From positions 1,550,001 through 1,614,000 of the forward strand of contig NZ_CP012677.1 in NCBI RefSeq assembly GCF_001294625.1: a DNA stretch of 64,000 nucleotides, written 5' to 3'. This stretch comes from Arthrobacter alpinus (GTDB taxonomy: Bacteria; Actinomycetota; Actinomycetes; Actinomycetales; Micrococcaceae). Positions 16,965 through 27,850 of this stretch are shown in pieces. Positions within the stretch are counted from its first letter, which is position 1. Each line of letters opens with the position of its first letter. The position numbers and the translations under genes were made by a program. The notes beneath the pieces are model-generated. The model was given only the letters and a program-made list of their open reading frames with translations. It ran no database searches and was not told where the DNA came from.

Positions 16965-17801
16965 GTGAACTGGTTAGAAGCGGCCATCTTGGGCCTCATC
17001 CAAGGATTGACGGAATTTCTTCCTATCTCCTCAAGCGCCCACCTCTTTGTCGTCGGCAAGTTTCTGCCCACCGGGGCCGACCCCGGGGCCGCGTTCACCG
17101 CCGTCAGCCAATTGGGTACCGAGACGGCTGTCATCGTCTTCTTCTGGCGCGACATCGTCCGCATCATCACGGCCTGGTTCGGCTCCCTGCGCGGAAAAGT
17201 GCCCCGTAACGATCCAGACGTCCGCATGGGCTGGCTGGTCATCATTGGCAGCCTGCCCATCGCCGCGTTGGGCGTCATCTTCCAAAGCCAGATTGAATCA
17301 ACGCTGCGCAACTTGTGGATAGTGGCCACCACCCTCATCGTGTTTGGCCTGATCCTGGCCGTTGCTGACAATGTTGCCAGCCAGGAACGCGAGCTCAAGG
17401 ACCTCTCGCTCAAACACGGCATCATCTACGGCTTCGCTCAGGCCCTGGCCCTGATCCCCGGCGTTTCTCGCTCCGGAGGAACCATTACCGCAGGGCTGCT
17501 GATGGGCTACACGCGCGAATCAGCCGCAAGGTATTCGTTCCTGCTCGCGATTCCCGCCGTCTTTGGCAGCGGCTTTTACGAGCTGTATAAGATCTTTGCC
17601 AAACACGAGGGCGCCCAGGGCCCGTTTGGTATCGGTGAAATTGCTCTCGCCACCGTCATTGCCTTCGTTGTGGGCTATCTGATCATCGGATGGTTCCTGA
17701 AGTTCATCTCCACCAAAAGCTTCCGGCCCTTCGTCTGGTACCGGATAGCCCTTGGCCTGGCGCTCTACTTACTTCTCGGACTGGGCGTCATCACCGCTTA
17801 G
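16965..17801 (+). CDS. uppP: Undecaprenyl-diphosphatase (UppP/BacA)
   Basis: 278 residues and about eight membrane helices. The two signature stretches are present: [17 protein letters not shown] near the N-terminus and [16 protein letters not shown] in the middle, which together hold the catalytic Glu, Ser, His and Arg. It dephosphorylates undecaprenyl pyrophosphate to recycle the lipid carrier for cell-wall synthesis, and raised dosage gives bacitracin tolerance in other bacteria. The start is GTG 16965. mshC follows after a hairpin-rich spacer. Confidence 0.95.
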   Translation: MNWLEAAILGLIQGLTEFLPISSSAHLFVVGKFLPTGADPGAAFTAVSQLGTETAVIVFFWRDIVRIITAWFGSLRGKVPRNDPDVRMGWLVIIGSLPIAALGVIFQSQIESTLRNLWIVATTLIVFGLILAVADNVASQERELKDLSLKHGIIYGFAQALALIPGVSRSGGTITAGLLMGYTRESAARYSFLLAIPAVFGSGFYELYKIFAKHEGAQGPFGIGEIALATVIAFVVGYLIIGWFLKFISTKSFRPFVWYRIALGLALYLLLGLGVITA

Positions 17802-17818
17802 GCAGCTCGCGGCGGGAC

Positions 17819-17886
17819 CCTCGGAGGTTACCGTGCAACCTCCTCCCCAAACTCGCTTCGCTCGTTTGGGGCCCCTCGGAGGTTAC
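17819..17886. repeat. Hairpin-rich intergenic repeat between uppP and mshC
   Basis: CCTCGGAGGTTAC occurs twice in direct orientation (17819-17831 and 17874-17886). Between them CCCCAAAC (17845-17852) pairs with GTTTGGGG (17864-17871), and GGAGGTT pairs with AACCTCC (17823-17844). The arrangement resembles a REP-like dispersed element; it ends 10 bp before the mshC start, so it is also the leader of that mRNA. Confidence 0.65.
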
Positions 17887-17896
17887 GCTTAGCTAC

Positions 17897-19195
17897 GTGA
17901 AAACATGGAAATCACGTCCCGTTCCAGAATTGCCCGGCACCATGCCGGCCCTTTTCCTCCACGAGACGACAGCGAACTCAGTGTCCGCGCTACCCGACGG
18001 CGATCAGGCCAGCCTTTATGTCTGCGGAATTACCCCCTATGACGCCACCCATATTGGCCACGCAGCCACTTACGTTGCCTTTGATCTGCTTAACCGTGCC
18101 TGGCTCGACGCGGGACGCGCAGTCAACTATGTGCAAAATGTCACAGACATTGACGATCCCCTCCTCGAGCGGGCCACCCGCGATGGCATCGACTGGCGGG
18201 AATTGGCCCAGGAGCAAACCGCCCTGTTCCACGCGGACATGGAAGCCCTGAATGTTGTTGCCCCTGACCATTACATTGGCGCTGTCGAGGCCATCGGGTG
18301 GATCGTGCCCCAAATTCAGACACTCCTGAGCGCCGGGGTCGCCTACGCTGTTCCCGGCCACGACGGGGAGCCCGACGGCGACATTTACTTCTCCGTAGAG
18401 CGCGCCTCATCCGCACAGCACCTCAAAGGCGCCGACGTCCCTTGGTGGCTCGGCCAGGTATCGGGCCTGAGCCAAGAACAGATGCTACCGCTTTTTGCCG
18501 AACGGGGGGGAGACCCCAAGCGCCCTGGCAAGCACCACCCCCTCGATGCGTTGCTGTGGCGTGTGGCCCGCGAAGGCGAACCGTCCTGGGACGGTGCCGC
18601 CTTGGGTGCGGGGCGGCCCGGCTGGCATATCGAGTGCACAGTGATCGCCCAACGCTTCTTGCCCGAACCGTTCACCGTGCAAGGTGGCGGGTCCGATCTG
18701 ATCTTCCCCCACCACGAGATGGGTGCCGGGCACGCCTTCGCTTTGAGCCAGGTGCCCATGGCACAGCACTACGCCCACACAGGCATGGTGGGCCTTGACG
18801 GCGAGAAGATGAGCAAGTCCTTGGGCAATCTGGTGTTGGTGTCCAAACTGCGCGCAGACGGTGTTGAGCCCGCGGCCATCCGCCTAGCCATTTTAAACAA
18901 CCACTACCGTTCCGACTGGAGCTGGACCGACGCCTTGCTGAGCAACGCCACCCAGCAGCTGGCCACCTGGCGCCTAGCCCTGGCTAGCACAGCGCAAGGC
19001 TCGGCCAAACCACTTGTCACGGAGATCCGCAACGCCTTGGCTGCCGACTTGGATGCACCACGCGCCCTCGCCGCCGTCGACCATTGGGCCGCACAAGCCC
19101 TGGCCACTGCCACGGCCAACACTTCGGAAACATCCGAGCGTGACGCCGCCTTGGTTTCCGACGCCATCGAGGCGTTGCTCGGTGTGGAGATCTAA
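17897..19195 (+). CDS. mshC: L-cysteine:1D-myo-inositol 2-amino-2-deoxy-alpha-D-glucopyranoside ligase (mycothiol synthesis)
   Basis: 432 residues from GTG 17897. It is a class I aminoacyl-tRNA-synthetase-like fold related to CysRS: zinc Cys43 in [13 protein letters not shown] motif THIGH (51-55), [10 protein letters not shown] with a second zinc Cys, FPHHEMG with zinc His, and KMSKS at 304-308. It lacks the long anticodon-binding region of true CysRS, and the N-terminus [14 protein letters not shown] is typical of MshC. It activates cysteine with ATP and couples it to GlcN-Ins, the penultimate step of mycothiol synthesis. No in-frame start lies close upstream. Confidence 0.95.
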   Translation: MKTWKSRPVPELPGTMPALFLHETTANSVSALPDGDQASLYVCGITPYDATHIGHAATYVAFDLLNRAWLDAGRAVNYVQNVTDIDDPLLERATRDGIDWRELAQEQTALFHADMEALNVVAPDHYIGAVEAIGWIVPQIQTLLSAGVAYAVPGHDGEPDGDIYFSVERASSAQHLKGADVPWWLGQVSGLSQEQMLPLFAERGGDPKRPGKHHPLDALLWRVAREGEPSWDGAALGAGRPGWHIECTVIAQRFLPEPFTVQGGGSDLIFPHHEMGAGHAFALSQVPMAQHYAHTGMVGLDGEKMSKSLGNLVLVSKLRADGVEPAAIRLAILNNHYRSDWSWTDALLSNATQQLATWRLALASTAQGSAKPLVTEIRNALAADLDAPRALAAVDHWAAQALATATANTSETSERDAALVSDAIEALLGVEI

Positions 19196-19216
19196 CTCCG
19201 TACCCGGCACCTTAAA

Positions 19217-19252
19217 AGCTGGGCTGCACAAGGACGGTTGTGCAGCTCAGCT
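19217..19252. terminator. Bidirectional terminator hairpin between mshC and the PAC2 gene
   Basis: AGCTGGGCTGCACAA pairs with TTGTGCAGCTCAGCT around a six-base loop, with one G-T wobble. The A run upstream and T-rich sequence downstream suit termination from both convergent genes. Confidence 0.75.
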
Positions 19253-19259
19253 CATTTAC

Positions 19260-20150
19260 TTAAGTCTGCTCTTTGCCGCGGCGGCGCAGATAACGCTCAA
19301 ACTCCTTGGCGATTGACTCACCCGTCGCTTCGGGCAGGTCTTCGGTGTCCTTGGTCTCTTCGAGCTGGCGCACGTACGCGGCTATCTCGGCATCCCCGGC
19401 AGCGAGTTCATTGACCCCGCGTTCCCACGCCTGCGCGTCCTCGGCCAAATCCCCTGTGGGCAGCGGAACCTGCAGGAAATCTTCAAGCTTATTCAAGAGT
19501 GCCAGTTGCGCCTTCGGCGAGGGTGCCTGGGCCACATAGTGGGGTACGGCAGCCCACAGTGAAATAGTGGGCAGGCCTGCCAGCAGCGCCAACTCGTTGA
19601 GCACACCCACAATGCCCACGGGACCTTCGTAGGCGGAGGCTTCCAGATCCAGCCGGCTCCGCAAGTCCTCATCGTCGCAGGTGGCGGTCACGGGTATGGG
19701 CCGTGAATGGGGGACATCGGCGAGCAGGGCACCCACCAGCAGAACATAGTCCACGTTCAGCTCCGCAGCCTTGGCCAGCAGCTCCGCCGTGTAGGCCCGC
19801 CACCTGTAGGAGGGCTCGATCCCGTGAACAAAGATGACGTCCAGGTTCGTTCCGGGCACCGTTACCTTAGCAATCTTGGTCAGTGGCCACTTGATCTTGC
19901 GGGTCCCTGAACCTGTGTAGCGCACTTCGGGGCGGGTGAACTGAAAGTCATAATATTCGTCTGGTTCGATCACGGCCACACGCTTGGCACCCCACAAATG
20001 ATGGAGGTACTTCAGCGCGTCACTGGCCGCCTCACCGGCGTCGTTCCACCCTTCAAACGCCGCAATGAGGACAGTGACGGGTTCGCTACCGCCGGCGGGC
20101 CTAGGCAATCGCTGCAACCCGGCTGATTCCTGATCATTGACTTCACTCAC
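19260..20150 (-). CDS. PAC2-family protein
   Basis: 296 residues with the PAC2 layout: LIAAFEGWNDAGEAASDALKYL near the N-terminus, then FVHGIEPSYRWRAY, ALLADVPHSRP and GLPTISLWAAVPHYVA. The family is named for a eukaryotic proteasome-assembly chaperone, and actinobacterial members occur widely; a direct proteasome role in bacteria is not established. The C-terminal 60 residues are charged and probably helical. The gene lies about 3 kb from the proteasome locus on the opposite strand, which is suggestive only. Confidence 0.85.
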   Translation of the reverse strand: MSEVNDQESAGLQRLPRPAGGSEPVTVLIAAFEGWNDAGEAASDALKYLHHLWGAKRVAVIEPDEYYDFQFTRPEVRYTGSGTRKIKWPLTKIAKVTVPGTNLDVIFVHGIEPSYRWRAYTAELLAKAAELNVDYVLLVGALLADVPHSRPIPVTATCDDEDLRSRLDLEASAYEGPVGIVGVLNELALLAGLPTISLWAAVPHYVAQAPSPKAQLALLNKLEDFLQVPLPTGDLAEDAQAWERGVNELAAGDAEIAAYVRQLEETKDTEDLPEATGESIAKEFERYLRRRGKEQT

Positions 20151-20250
20151 GGCACCAGCCTACGTCGCTGCGAAAATTGTGCAATGCCAACCCACCCTGG
20201 CTGTGCACCGGGCAAATATTATGCGCCAGCAACCCACGTAGACTGTGTGC

Positions 20251-21000
20251 ATGCGTTTATCGACTGCACCAGCCATGCACGCGGAGGCCCTGACCTCCGC
20301 TGATGCCCCGACTGACCTCAAAGCCGCCCTCTGGGACATGGACGGCACACTTGTGGATAGCGAACCGTATTGGATTGCCGCTGAGATGGACCTTGTCGGA
20401 GCACACGGCGGCCACTGGAGTCTTGATCAGTCCTATGCGATGGTCGGCAACGCGCTTGAGACAACGGCAGCCATCCTCCAGGAGGCCGGCGTGGCCCTGC
20501 CTATCCGCGAGATAGTCGACTTCCTCACGGCTTCGGTCACGGCCGCCATCCGGCAGGAGATTCCGTGGCGCCCGGGGGCCAAGGAACTCCTGGCACAGTT
20601 GCACGGCCGCGGTGTGCGCTGCGTCCTTGTCACCATGAGCGAGGCCTCCATGGCGCAGGTGGTTGTGGACGCGTTGGCGGAACCATATTTCGAATTCATG
20701 GTCACCGGGGACCAAGTGGACAACGGCAAGCCCCACCCCGAACCGTATCTGAGGGCCATGGATCTGCTCCGGGCCAGCGATCCTTCCCTGGGTGCCCACC
20801 ACTGCGTGGCCCTTGAGGATTCGGTCCCTGGTGTGGCCTCCGCCCTCGCCGCCCTGGTCCCCACCATCGCCATCCCGCATATTGTTCCCTTGGGCGAGGA
20901 CCCCCGCCGCACCACCTGGGACACGCTCGTGGGCAAGACGCACGACGACGTCGCTGCCGTCTTGTCCGCCAAGCCCACCTTCAACGGGGCGAAGGCATGA
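20251..21000 (+). CDS. HAD-superfamily phosphatase (beta-phosphoglucomutase-like)
   Basis: 249 residues from ATG 20251 (GTG 20245 is also possible). HAD motif I is DMDGTLVD (29-36) with nucleophile Asp29. Motif II is the Thr in VLVTMSEAS, and motif III/IV covers NGKPHPEPYLRA (Lys) and ALEDSVPGVASALAA (Asp). The helical cap between motifs I and II places it in subfamily I, with phosphoglycolate phosphatases and beta-phosphoglucomutases. Substrate is unknown. Its stop overlaps the start of the protease gene by 4 nt. Confidence 0.85.
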   Translation: MRLSTAPAMHAEALTSADAPTDLKAALWDMDGTLVDSEPYWIAAEMDLVGAHGGHWSLDQSYAMVGNALETTAAILQEAGVALPIREIVDFLTASVTAAIRQEIPWRPGAKELLAQLHGRGVRCVLVTMSEASMAQVVVDALAEPYFEFMVTGDQVDNGKPHPEPYLRAMDLLRASDPSLGAHHCVALEDSVPGVASALAALVPTIAIPHIVPLGEDPRRTTWDTLVGKTHDDVAAVLSAKPTFNGAKA

Positions 21001-22151
21001 GCCGGTCAACACCGGCGGCAAGGCCACGGCGCGAAGGCCTGGTGATCGGCTCCGTTCGTGGTACACCCATCATCTTGGCCAATTCGTGGTTTGTCATTGC
21101 AGCTTTCACCGTCCTCGTGTTTGGCCCCCAACTGCAATCGGTGCTGCCGAGCCTTGGCTGGCGTGCCTACCTGGTGGCTTTTGCGTACGCACTGTTGCTG
21201 CTGTTCTCGGTGCTCATCCATGAACTGTCCCACGCCGTCGCAGCCATCATGTACGGCTGGCCCACGCACAAGATTGTCCTAAACCTTTGGGGCGGCCACA
21301 CAGAGTTCGACTTCAACAAGGCCACACCCGGACGTGCCGTGGTGGTTGCCTTTGTTGGCCCCATCTCCAATTTTGTGCTGGCCGGTTTGGGCTGGCTGCT
21401 CCAAACGGTCGTGCCAGTGGACTCCTCCTCGCTGGGCCTTGTGGTGACGCACCTGCTGATCAGCATCTTCATTTGGGCCAACCTGCTCATCGGTGCCTTC
21501 AACGTGCTCCCCGGCCTTCCACTCGACGGAGGGCGCCTCGTGGAATCAATCGTCTGGAAGGCCACCGGAAACCAGGAAAAGGGCACCGTGGCGGCCGGTT
21601 GGGCGGGGAGGGTTATTGTCATCCTCGGCCTGGCCGGCGCTGCCGCACTCAGCTATGCAAACGGCACCCAACCGTCCCTGACAACGGCTTTCATCGTGGT
21701 GTTGTTGGCCGGTTTTTTGTGGATGGGCGCCTCGGCCTCCATCAAGGGGGCCTCGATCCGTCTTCGCCTGCCAGCCATCACCGCCTCAGCCCTGGCCACC
21801 CCGGCAGTGGGGGCATCCATCGATTTCAGCGTGGCACAACTGTGGTCGGTGCGGGCCCAGCACCCCAGCGAACCAATTGTTCTGTGTTCCGCCGACGGCC
21901 GACCGGCGGCACTTGTTGACGAGTACGCGCTGGCCAATGTGCCCCCCAACGTTGCCGCACACACCCTGGCTCCCGCTGTGGCGCGCTCCTTGTCCGCTGG
22001 TGCCTATGTGCCTGCGTCAGCGGCGGGGGCCGAACTTATCCAGTACCTTTCTGCGCTTCCGGACACCGAGTATGCCGTCATCGACGAGCACGGCCGTGTC
22101 ACTGGACTGCTTAGCCAGGCCAAGGTGGTTGCCGCCATCACCGGCAAATAG
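20997..22151 (+). CDS. Site-2-type membrane metalloprotease (M50)
   Basis: 384 residues and six or so membrane helices. The zinc motif is HELSH (75-79), and the third zinc ligand is Asp in NVLPGLPLDGGRLVE, both inside helices, as in intramembrane site-2 proteases. The C-terminal 110 residues after the last helix (ALVDEYALANV, AVIDEHGRVTGLLSQAKVVAAI) look like a CBS-domain pair, which would place it in the SpoIVFB/Rip3-like group. Such enzymes cut membrane-bound regulators; the target is unknown. It is co-transcribed with the HAD gene (4-nt overlap). Confidence 0.87.
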   Translation: MSRSTPAARPRREGLVIGSVRGTPIILANSWFVIAAFTVLVFGPQLQSVLPSLGWRAYLVAFAYALLLLFSVLIHELSHAVAAIMYGWPTHKIVLNLWGGHTEFDFNKATPGRAVVVAFVGPISNFVLAGLGWLLQTVVPVDSSSLGLVVTHLLISIFIWANLLIGAFNVLPGLPLDGGRLVESIVWKATGNQEKGTVAAGWAGRVIVILGLAGAAALSYANGTQPSLTTAFIVVLLAGFLWMGASASIKGASIRLRLPAITASALATPAVGASIDFSVAQLWSVRAQHPSEPIVLCSADGRPAALVDEYALANVPPNVAAHTLAPAVARSLSAGAYVPASAAGAELIQYLSALPDTEYAVIDEHGRVTGLLSQAKVVAAITGK

Positions 22152-22244
22152 TCTTCCGGTGCCACGTCGTCAACGGCACTGATTCAGCCACGAACGCAAA
22201 TTTTTTCCTTTTTACGCACCACCACGCCCGATAGGACACCACGC

Positions 22245-23324
22245 ATGAGCAAGATCGATCCCCACACCGCAGCGTCCGCTGCCAAGGAAACAGCCCTTCC
22301 ACACGGCGCCGCCGCACGCAGGGGGCCGTTCCGGGCAGGCGAGCGGGTACAGCTCACCGACGAGCGGGGGCGCATGAACACCATCACGCTCACGCCGGGA
22401 ACCGCCTACCACACGCACAAGGGCTTCTTGAATCATGACACCTTGATTGGCCAGCCCGAGGGTTCCATGGTTGAAAGCAACGTGGGCCAGCAGTACCAGG
22501 CACTGCGCCCCCTACTCTCTGACTTTGTGCTCTCCATGCCTCGCGGTGCCGCAGTGGTTTATCCCAAGGACGCCGGCCAGATCATCACCATGGGGGACAT
22601 ATACCCCGGTGCGCGCGTTGTGGAAGCCGGCGTCGGTTCCGGCGCCCTGTCCATCTCCTTGCTGCGCGCAGTGGGCGACAGCGGCTACCTGCACTCCTTT
22701 GAGCGACGGGAAGAGTTCGCCGACATTGCCCGCGGCAATGTCGAAACCATCTTCGACGGTCCGCACCCGGCCTGGAAGATCTCCCTGGGCGACTTCCAGG
22801 ACCAGGTGGTGGCTCAGGAGGCCCCCGGCAGCATTGACCGGGTGGTCCTGGACATGCTGGCACCGTGGGAGTGCCTTGACGCCGTGGCCACCGTGCTGGC
22901 CCCAGGCGGGGTGTGGATCAACTACGTGGCCACCGTCACCCAGCTTTCCCGGACGGCCGAAGCCATCCGCGCGGACGGTCGCTTCACCGAACCCGACGCC
23001 TGGGAGTCAATGGTTCGTGGCTGGCATTTGGAGGGGCTTGCCGTTCGCCCGGACCACCGCATGGTGGCCCACACTGGCTTCTTGATGGTGACTCGCCGGC
23101 TTGCCGACGGTGTCACCGGCATGACCTTGAAGCGCCGGGCGTCCAAGACGGACTTTGCCCAGGAGGATCTTGACGCGTGGACTCCCGCGGCAGTGGGCGA
23201 ACGCTCCGTCTCCGATAAGAAGTTGCGCCGGGCCGCCCGCGACGCGTCCTCCACCGTCCAGACGCGGCGCAATATCAGCCAAGCCGAGGCTGATGAGGCG
23301 CACGGCACACTCCCGGAGCACTAA
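22245..23324 (+). CDS. trmI: tRNA (adenine-58-N1)-methyltransferase TrmI
   Basis: 359 residues. An N-terminal small beta domain ([21 protein letters not shown]) precedes a Rossmann methyltransferase core: [36 protein letters not shown] (SAM-binding motif I), and [12 protein letters not shown] (motif IV). The C-terminus carries a basic, probably disordered extension of about 50 residues. It makes m1A58 in the T-loop of tRNAs using SAM as a homotetramer. trmI lies directly upstream of the proteasome ATPase gene in most Actinobacteria, and the spacing here is 44 nt. Confidence 0.93.
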   Translation: MSKIDPHTAASAAKETALPHGAAARRGPFRAGERVQLTDERGRMNTITLTPGTAYHTHKGFLNHDTLIGQPEGSMVESNVGQQYQALRPLLSDFVLSMPRGAAVVYPKDAGQIITMGDIYPGARVVEAGVGSGALSISLLRAVGDSGYLHSFERREEFADIARGNVETIFDGPHPAWKISLGDFQDQVVAQEAPGSIDRVVLDMLAPWECLDAVATVLAPGGVWINYVATVTQLSRTAEAIRADGRFTEPDAWESMVRGWHLEGLAVRPDHRMVAHTGFLMVTRRLADGVTGMTLKRRASKTDFAQEDLDAWTPAAVGERSVSDKKLRRAARDASSTVQTRRNISQAEADEAHGTLPEH

Positions 23325-23368
23325 GGTCTTTAGTATCACCACAGGTCTCTGCGGAAGGACGGCACAGC

Positions 23369-25126
23369 ATGAGCGAAGCAACTAACTCCACCCCCGGCAC
23401 CTCGGGGGAGGGCGCCCCGGGCTCCCAGGGGGCACCGTATTCGGCGGGCCCAGGACAGCAGGCTGTCCTGGAACGCCAGCTAAACGTTCTCCGGGAGAAG
23501 GCACGCACCCTTGATCGCCAGCTTTCCTCGGCCACGCAAAACAACTCCCGCCTCGTGGCAATGTTGGAGAGCGCAAAGACCGAGATCCTGAAACTGCGCT
23601 CTGCCCTGGAACACGACGGGCAGCCGCCTTACGGGTTCGCCACCATCGTGGCGCTCAACCCGCGGGGATCAACCGTCACCGAGGAAAGTATCGACATCTT
23701 CGCGTCGGGACGCAAAATGCGCGTGGGCCTGAGCCCGTTGCTGCCCATCCGCGAACTGCGTGTGGGACAGGAGGTGCTGCTCAATGAGGCCTTCACGGTC
23801 ATCGCCGGGCTCGGTTTTGAGCGAGTTGGTGAACTTGTCACCGTCAAGGAACTCCTGGGCACCGACCGGGTCCTGGTGACAGGCCGGGCGGATGAGGAAC
23901 GGGTCGTGCGACTCTCCGGGGCCCTGCAGGAGGGCCGCCTTCGTGTGGGCGATGCCCTGACTCTTGACGGGAAAACCGGCTACGCCCTGGAAAAAATTCC
24001 CCGCTCCGAGGTGGAGAACCTGATCCTGGAGGAAGTACCGGATATTTCCTATTCGGACATTGGCGGGTTGACCTCGCAGATCGAACAAATCCGCGACGCC
24101 GTCGAACTGCCGTTCCTGCACCCTGACCTGTACAGGGAGCACGGGCTCAAGGCGCCCAAGGGCATTTTGCTCTATGGTCCCCCCGGCTGCGGCAAGACCC
24201 TGATTGCCAAGGCCGTGGCCAACTCACTGGCCAAACGCGCCGCCGAACGCTCCGGGATCAAGGACCAAAAGAGCTATTTCCTGAACATCAAGGGCCCGGA
24301 GCTTTTGGACAAGTACGTGGGCGAGACCGAACGCCAAATCCGTCTGATCTTCGCCCGGGCCAGGGAAAAAGCGGCCGATGGCAGCGCCGTCGTTGTCTTC
24401 TTCGACGAGATGGACTCGCTGTTCCGTACGCGCGGTACCGGCATCTCCTCAGACGTTGAAACCACCATCGTCCCCCAGCTGCTCAGCGAAATTGACGGTG
24501 TCGAACGGTTGGACAACGTCATTGTCATTGGCGCCTCCAACCGGGAGGACATGATTGACCCTGCCATTTTGCGGCCCGGCCGGCTGGATGTAAAAGTCAA
24601 AATCCACCGCCCCGACGCCGAGGCCGCTGCGGATATCTTTGCCAAATATGTCACCACGGCGCTGCCCTTCCACCACGTTGACGTGGAAGCCAACAACGGC
24701 AGCCTCAGCGACACCGTGGAGGCCATGATCCAGCGCACAGTGGAGGCCATGTACGCCACCGACAAGGCCAACGAGTACCTGGAAGTCACGTACGCCAACG
24801 GCGACACCGAGATGCTGTACTTCAAGGACTTCAACTCCGGGGCCGTGATTCAAAATGTGGTGGACCGGGCCAAGAAATATGCCATCAAGGACCTGCTCCT
24901 CAGCGGTGAAAGGGGCATCAGGATAGAGCACATGCTCAGGGCTGTGGTCGACGAGTTCCGTGAGCACGAGGACATGCCCAACACCACCAACCCCGATGAC
25001 TGGGCGCGGATCTCGGGGAAGAAAGGGGAGCGGATCACGTACATCCGCACCATCGTCCAAAGCAAGGAAGGCCAGGTGCCGGGAAAGAGCCTGGAGACGG
25101 TGACCAACACGGGCCAGTACCTGTGA
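23369..25126 (+). CDS. mpa: Proteasome-associated AAA ATPase (ARC/Mpa)
   Basis: 585 residues. The coiled coil (about 31-82) that captures Pup comes first, then the double OB domain (about 85-220). The AAA module has Walker A GPPGCGKT (270-277), Walker [12 protein letters not shown] and sensor/arginine motifs in [23 protein letters not shown]. The C-terminus ends GQYL, a penultimate-Tyr tail that docks into the proteasome alpha ring. It forms a hexamer that unfolds pupylated proteins and feeds them to PrcAB. An unusually Gly/Pro/Ser-rich stretch of 30 residues precedes the coil. The stop overlaps the dop start by 4 nt. Confidence 0.97.
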   Translation: MSEATNSTPGTSGEGAPGSQGAPYSAGPGQQAVLERQLNVLREKARTLDRQLSSATQNNSRLVAMLESAKTEILKLRSALEHDGQPPYGFATIVALNPRGSTVTEESIDIFASGRKMRVGLSPLLPIRELRVGQEVLLNEAFTVIAGLGFERVGELVTVKELLGTDRVLVTGRADEERVVRLSGALQEGRLRVGDALTLDGKTGYALEKIPRSEVENLILEEVPDISYSDIGGLTSQIEQIRDAVELPFLHPDLYREHGLKAPKGILLYGPPGCGKTLIAKAVANSLAKRAAERSGIKDQKSYFLNIKGPELLDKYVGETERQIRLIFARAREKAADGSAVVVFFDEMDSLFRTRGTGISSDVETTIVPQLLSEIDGVERLDNVIVIGASNREDMIDPAILRPGRLDVKVKIHRPDAEAAADIFAKYVTTALPFHHVDVEANNGSLSDTVEAMIQRTVEAMYATDKANEYLEVTYANGDTEMLYFKDFNSGAVIQNVVDRAKKYAIKDLLLSGERGIRIEHMLRAVVDEFREHEDMPNTTNPDDWARISGKKGERITYIRTIVQSKEGQVPGKSLETVTNTGQYL

Positions 25127-26718
25127 GCGTCATCCGGGTGATGGGTGCCGAGACCGAATATGGCATCCACACTCCCGGCAGTTCGGCGTTCAACGCCACC
25201 TGGCTTTCCACCCAGGTGGTGCACGCCTATTCCCAAGAGACCGGGCACCGGGCGGCGGCCGGGGGAGAGACCCGCTGGGACTATACGGATGAGGACCCTC
25301 TCGCCGACGCCAGGGGCTGGGTCACCCCGCGCCCGGACGCCCACCCCAGCCAGCTCACAGATGAGGAAACCGAACTGACGGCCGCCCAAATTGCGTTGGA
25401 AGGCGGGGAGGTGCCCGAGCAGTCGGGCCCGCTGATGATGAACATGGTGTTGGGAAACGGGGCCCGGCTCTACGTTGACCATGCCCATCCCGAATACTCT
25501 TCCCCCGAGGTCACCAACCCGCTGGACGCCGTGCGCTGGGATGCTGCCGGGGACCTGGTGGCATTGGCGGCCATCCGCCGTATTGCGGCAACACCGGGGC
25601 TCCCAGCCATCAATCTGTACAAGAACAACACGGACAACAAGTCCGTGTCCTACGGCAGCCATGAAAACTATTTGATGCCCCGGGCGGTCCCCTTTAGCAG
25701 CATCGTGGCCGGACTGACCCCCTTCTTTGTCACCCGGGCGCTGATCTGTGGTGCCGGCCGGGTTGGACGCGGCCAGGATGGTTCCGGGGTCGGTTTTCAA
25801 ATCAGTGCCCGCGCTGACTTCTTCGAGGCCGAGGTGGGGTTGGAGACCACCATTCGCCGCCCCATCATCAACACCCGCGACGAACCCCACGCGGTCGCCG
25901 ACAAATACCGGCGCCTGCACGTGATAATAGGAGATGCAAACCTCAGCCAGGTTTCGAACTATCTCAAGTTCGGCACCACTGCCCTGGTATTGGACATGAT
26001 TGAACACGGCACGGCGCCGCAACTTCGTTTCGCCGATCCTGTGGAGTCCCTGAAGGATGTCAGCTACGACTGGAAACTAGAGCAGACCCATCTGCTCGCC
26101 GACGGGCAGCGGCTCAGCGCACTGGAGGTGCAGTGGCTGTATTTGAAAGCGGCCAAGGCCCATACCTCCGCGAATGGGTCAAGCGACCCCGTTACCGGCG
26201 ACGGGCATACCGAAGCCGTCCTAGCCACGTGGGAAGGAGTGCTGAACGCTTTGGGCACGGATCCCATGAGCCTGTCGGGGCAGGTGGAATGGGTGGCAAA
26301 ACTGAAGCTACTTCAGCAGTACCGTGCCCGGGACGCCATGGAATGGGATGATCCGCGGCTCGGGCTGATCGACCTGCAGTGGTCCGATGTCCGCCCGGAG
26401 AAGGGGTTGTATTACAAGCTGTTGGAGCGCGGACGCATGGAACGGCTTGTCAGCGACGAGTCCATCGCCCACGCAGCCGTGCAGCCGCCCACCGATACCC
26501 GGGCCTACTTCCGGGGTCAGTGTATCCAGCGATTTGGGGCCAATGTGGTGGGTGCCAGCTGGGATTCGGTGATCTTTGAATTACCCCAGCAGCGCAAGCT
26601 CCAACGCGTCGCCACCAAGGAGCCCCTGCGTGGCACCAAAGACTTAACGGGAGAGCTGTTTGAGAACAGCCCCGACGCCGCCACTTTCTTGGCCCGGCTG
26701 CTTTCAGTCACGCACTAG
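25123..26718 (+). CDS. dop: Pup deamidase/depupylase Dop
   Basis: 531 residues from GTG 25123. The glutamine-synthetase-like active site is visible in [24 protein letters not shown] and [17 protein letters not shown]. The loop specific to Dop rather than PafA ([31 protein letters not shown]) lies after the first strand. Dop converts the C-terminal Gln of Pup to Glu and later removes Pup from substrates, using bound ATP as cofactor. It is needed here because the Pup gene ends in Gln. It is translationally coupled to mpa, and pup follows after 95 nt. Confidence 0.95.
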   Translation: MSVIRVMGAETEYGIHTPGSSAFNATWLSTQVVHAYSQETGHRAAAGGETRWDYTDEDPLADARGWVTPRPDAHPSQLTDEETELTAAQIALEGGEVPEQSGPLMMNMVLGNGARLYVDHAHPEYSSPEVTNPLDAVRWDAAGDLVALAAIRRIAATPGLPAINLYKNNTDNKSVSYGSHENYLMPRAVPFSSIVAGLTPFFVTRALICGAGRVGRGQDGSGVGFQISARADFFEAEVGLETTIRRPIINTRDEPHAVADKYRRLHVIIGDANLSQVSNYLKFGTTALVLDMIEHGTAPQLRFADPVESLKDVSYDWKLEQTHLLADGQRLSALEVQWLYLKAAKAHTSANGSSDPVTGDGHTEAVLATWEGVLNALGTDPMSLSGQVEWVAKLKLLQQYRARDAMEWDDPRLGLIDLQWSDVRPEKGLYYKLLERGRMERLVSDESIAHAAVQPPTDTRAYFRGQCIQRFGANVVGASWDSVIFELPQQRKLQRVATKEPLRGTKDLTGELFENSPDAATFLARLLSVTH

Positions 26719-26813
26719 CTGCACTCATATTGGCTGGCACGGTTCAGCATATATTGCGCGCTGCCATGGCAGGATGGAAGCTAGGCACCGCTCCACTGGC
26801 AAAAGGACACAAC

Positions 26814-27020
26814 ATGGCTTCGCAGGAACAAAAGAACGTCTCTTCCCGGACCGAGGAAGAACAAGTTGACCAGACACCGCTGCCCACTCCGGCGCCGGGA
26901 TCCGGGGCCGGGCAGGACGCGACCTCGGGTGTCGATGACCTCCTTGATGAGATTGACGGCGTATTGGAATCCAACGCGGAGGAGTTTGTCCGCGGCTTCG
27001 TCCAAAAGGGCGGGCAGTAG
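26814..27020 (+). CDS. pup: Prokaryotic ubiquitin-like protein Pup
   Basis: 68 residues from ATG 26814 (AAAGGA upstream). It is disordered and acidic with the conserved core DDLLDEIDGVLESNAEEFV and C-terminus FVQKGGQ. The final Gln must be deamidated by Dop before PafA attaches it through the gamma-carboxylate to lysines of target proteins. The DDLLDEIDG helix is the part that docks into the Mpa coiled coil. prcB begins 6 nt after the stop. Confidence 0.97.
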   Translation: MASQEQKNVSSRTEEEQVDQTPLPTPAPGSGAGQDATSGVDDLLDEIDGVLESNAEEFVRGFVQKGGQ

Positions 27021-27026
27021 CCTCTC

Positions 27027-27848
27027 ATGGACGCCGAGCAGAGGGGCGCCTGGCCGTCGATAACAGTCTCGGGGGCGTCGTCGTCGTTCCTTGACTATGT
27101 CAGCGCAAGCAACCCTGGGCTCTTGCCGTTTGGGCGCACGCTTCCTGCCGGGACGCTGCCGCCCACACCACACGGCACCACCATCGCGGCCCTGACCTTC
27201 GACGGCGGGGTTCTCATGGCGGGGGACCGGCGCGCCACAATGGGTTCCATGATAGCCAACAGGCACATTGAAAAAGTGTTCCCCGCGGACAGGTTCTCGG
27301 TGCTCGGCATTGCCGGGACGGCCGGGATTGCCATTGACATTGTGCGCTTGTTTCAGGTGGAGCTTGAACACTACGAGAAGATCGAGGGGACCTTACTGAG
27401 CCTTGAGGGCAAGGCCAACAGGCTCGGCGCCATGATCCGCGCCAACCTGCCCATGGCGCTGCAAGGGCTTTCCGTTGTTCCCGTGTTCGCAGGGGTGGAG
27501 GCCGGGGCTTCGGTGGGCAGGCTCTTCTCCTACGACGTCACCGGGGGCCGTTACGAGGAGCTCGAGCACCACAGTGTCGGCTCCGGATCCGTCTTTGCCC
27601 GTGGCGCACTAAAGAAACTGTGGCGCCCTGGCATGGACAAGGACGCCGCCGTCGCCGTAGCCGTGGAGGCGTTGATTGACGCCGCGGACGATGACTGCGC
27701 CACGGGCGGTCCGGACCTAATCCGCAAACTGTGGCCGGTGGTTTACGTTGTCACCGACGACGGCGCCCAACGGGTGAGCTCGGATATATTGGCCGCCGTG
27801 GTGGGTACCGTTGTGGACAGACAGACCACTGAGCGAAGGGAGGCTTAG
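27027..27848 (+). CDS. prcB: 20S proteasome beta subunit
   Basis: 273 residues. The propeptide of 50 residues ends in PTPHG and autocleavage would expose Thr51 ([11 protein letters not shown]), the catalytic nucleophile. Asp in [10 protein letters not shown] and Lys in HIEKVFP complete the active site. [14 protein letters not shown] and [20 protein letters not shown] are typical beta-subunit segments. It assembles with PrcA into the four-ring core that degrades pupylated proteins. The start ATG 27027 is 6 nt after pup, and prcA starts 2 nt after the stop. Confidence 0.97.
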   Translation: MDAEQRGAWPSITVSGASSSFLDYVSASNPGLLPFGRTLPAGTLPPTPHGTTIAALTFDGGVLMAGDRRATMGSMIANRHIEKVFPADRFSVLGIAGTAGIAIDIVRLFQVELEHYEKIEGTLLSLEGKANRLGAMIRANLPMALQGLSVVPVFAGVEAGASVGRLFSYDVTGGRYEELEHHSVGSGSVFARGALKKLWRPGMDKDAAVAVAVEALIDAADDDCATGGPDLIRKLWPVVYVVTDDGAQRVSSDILAAVVGTVVDRQTTERREA

Positions 27849-27850
27849 AC

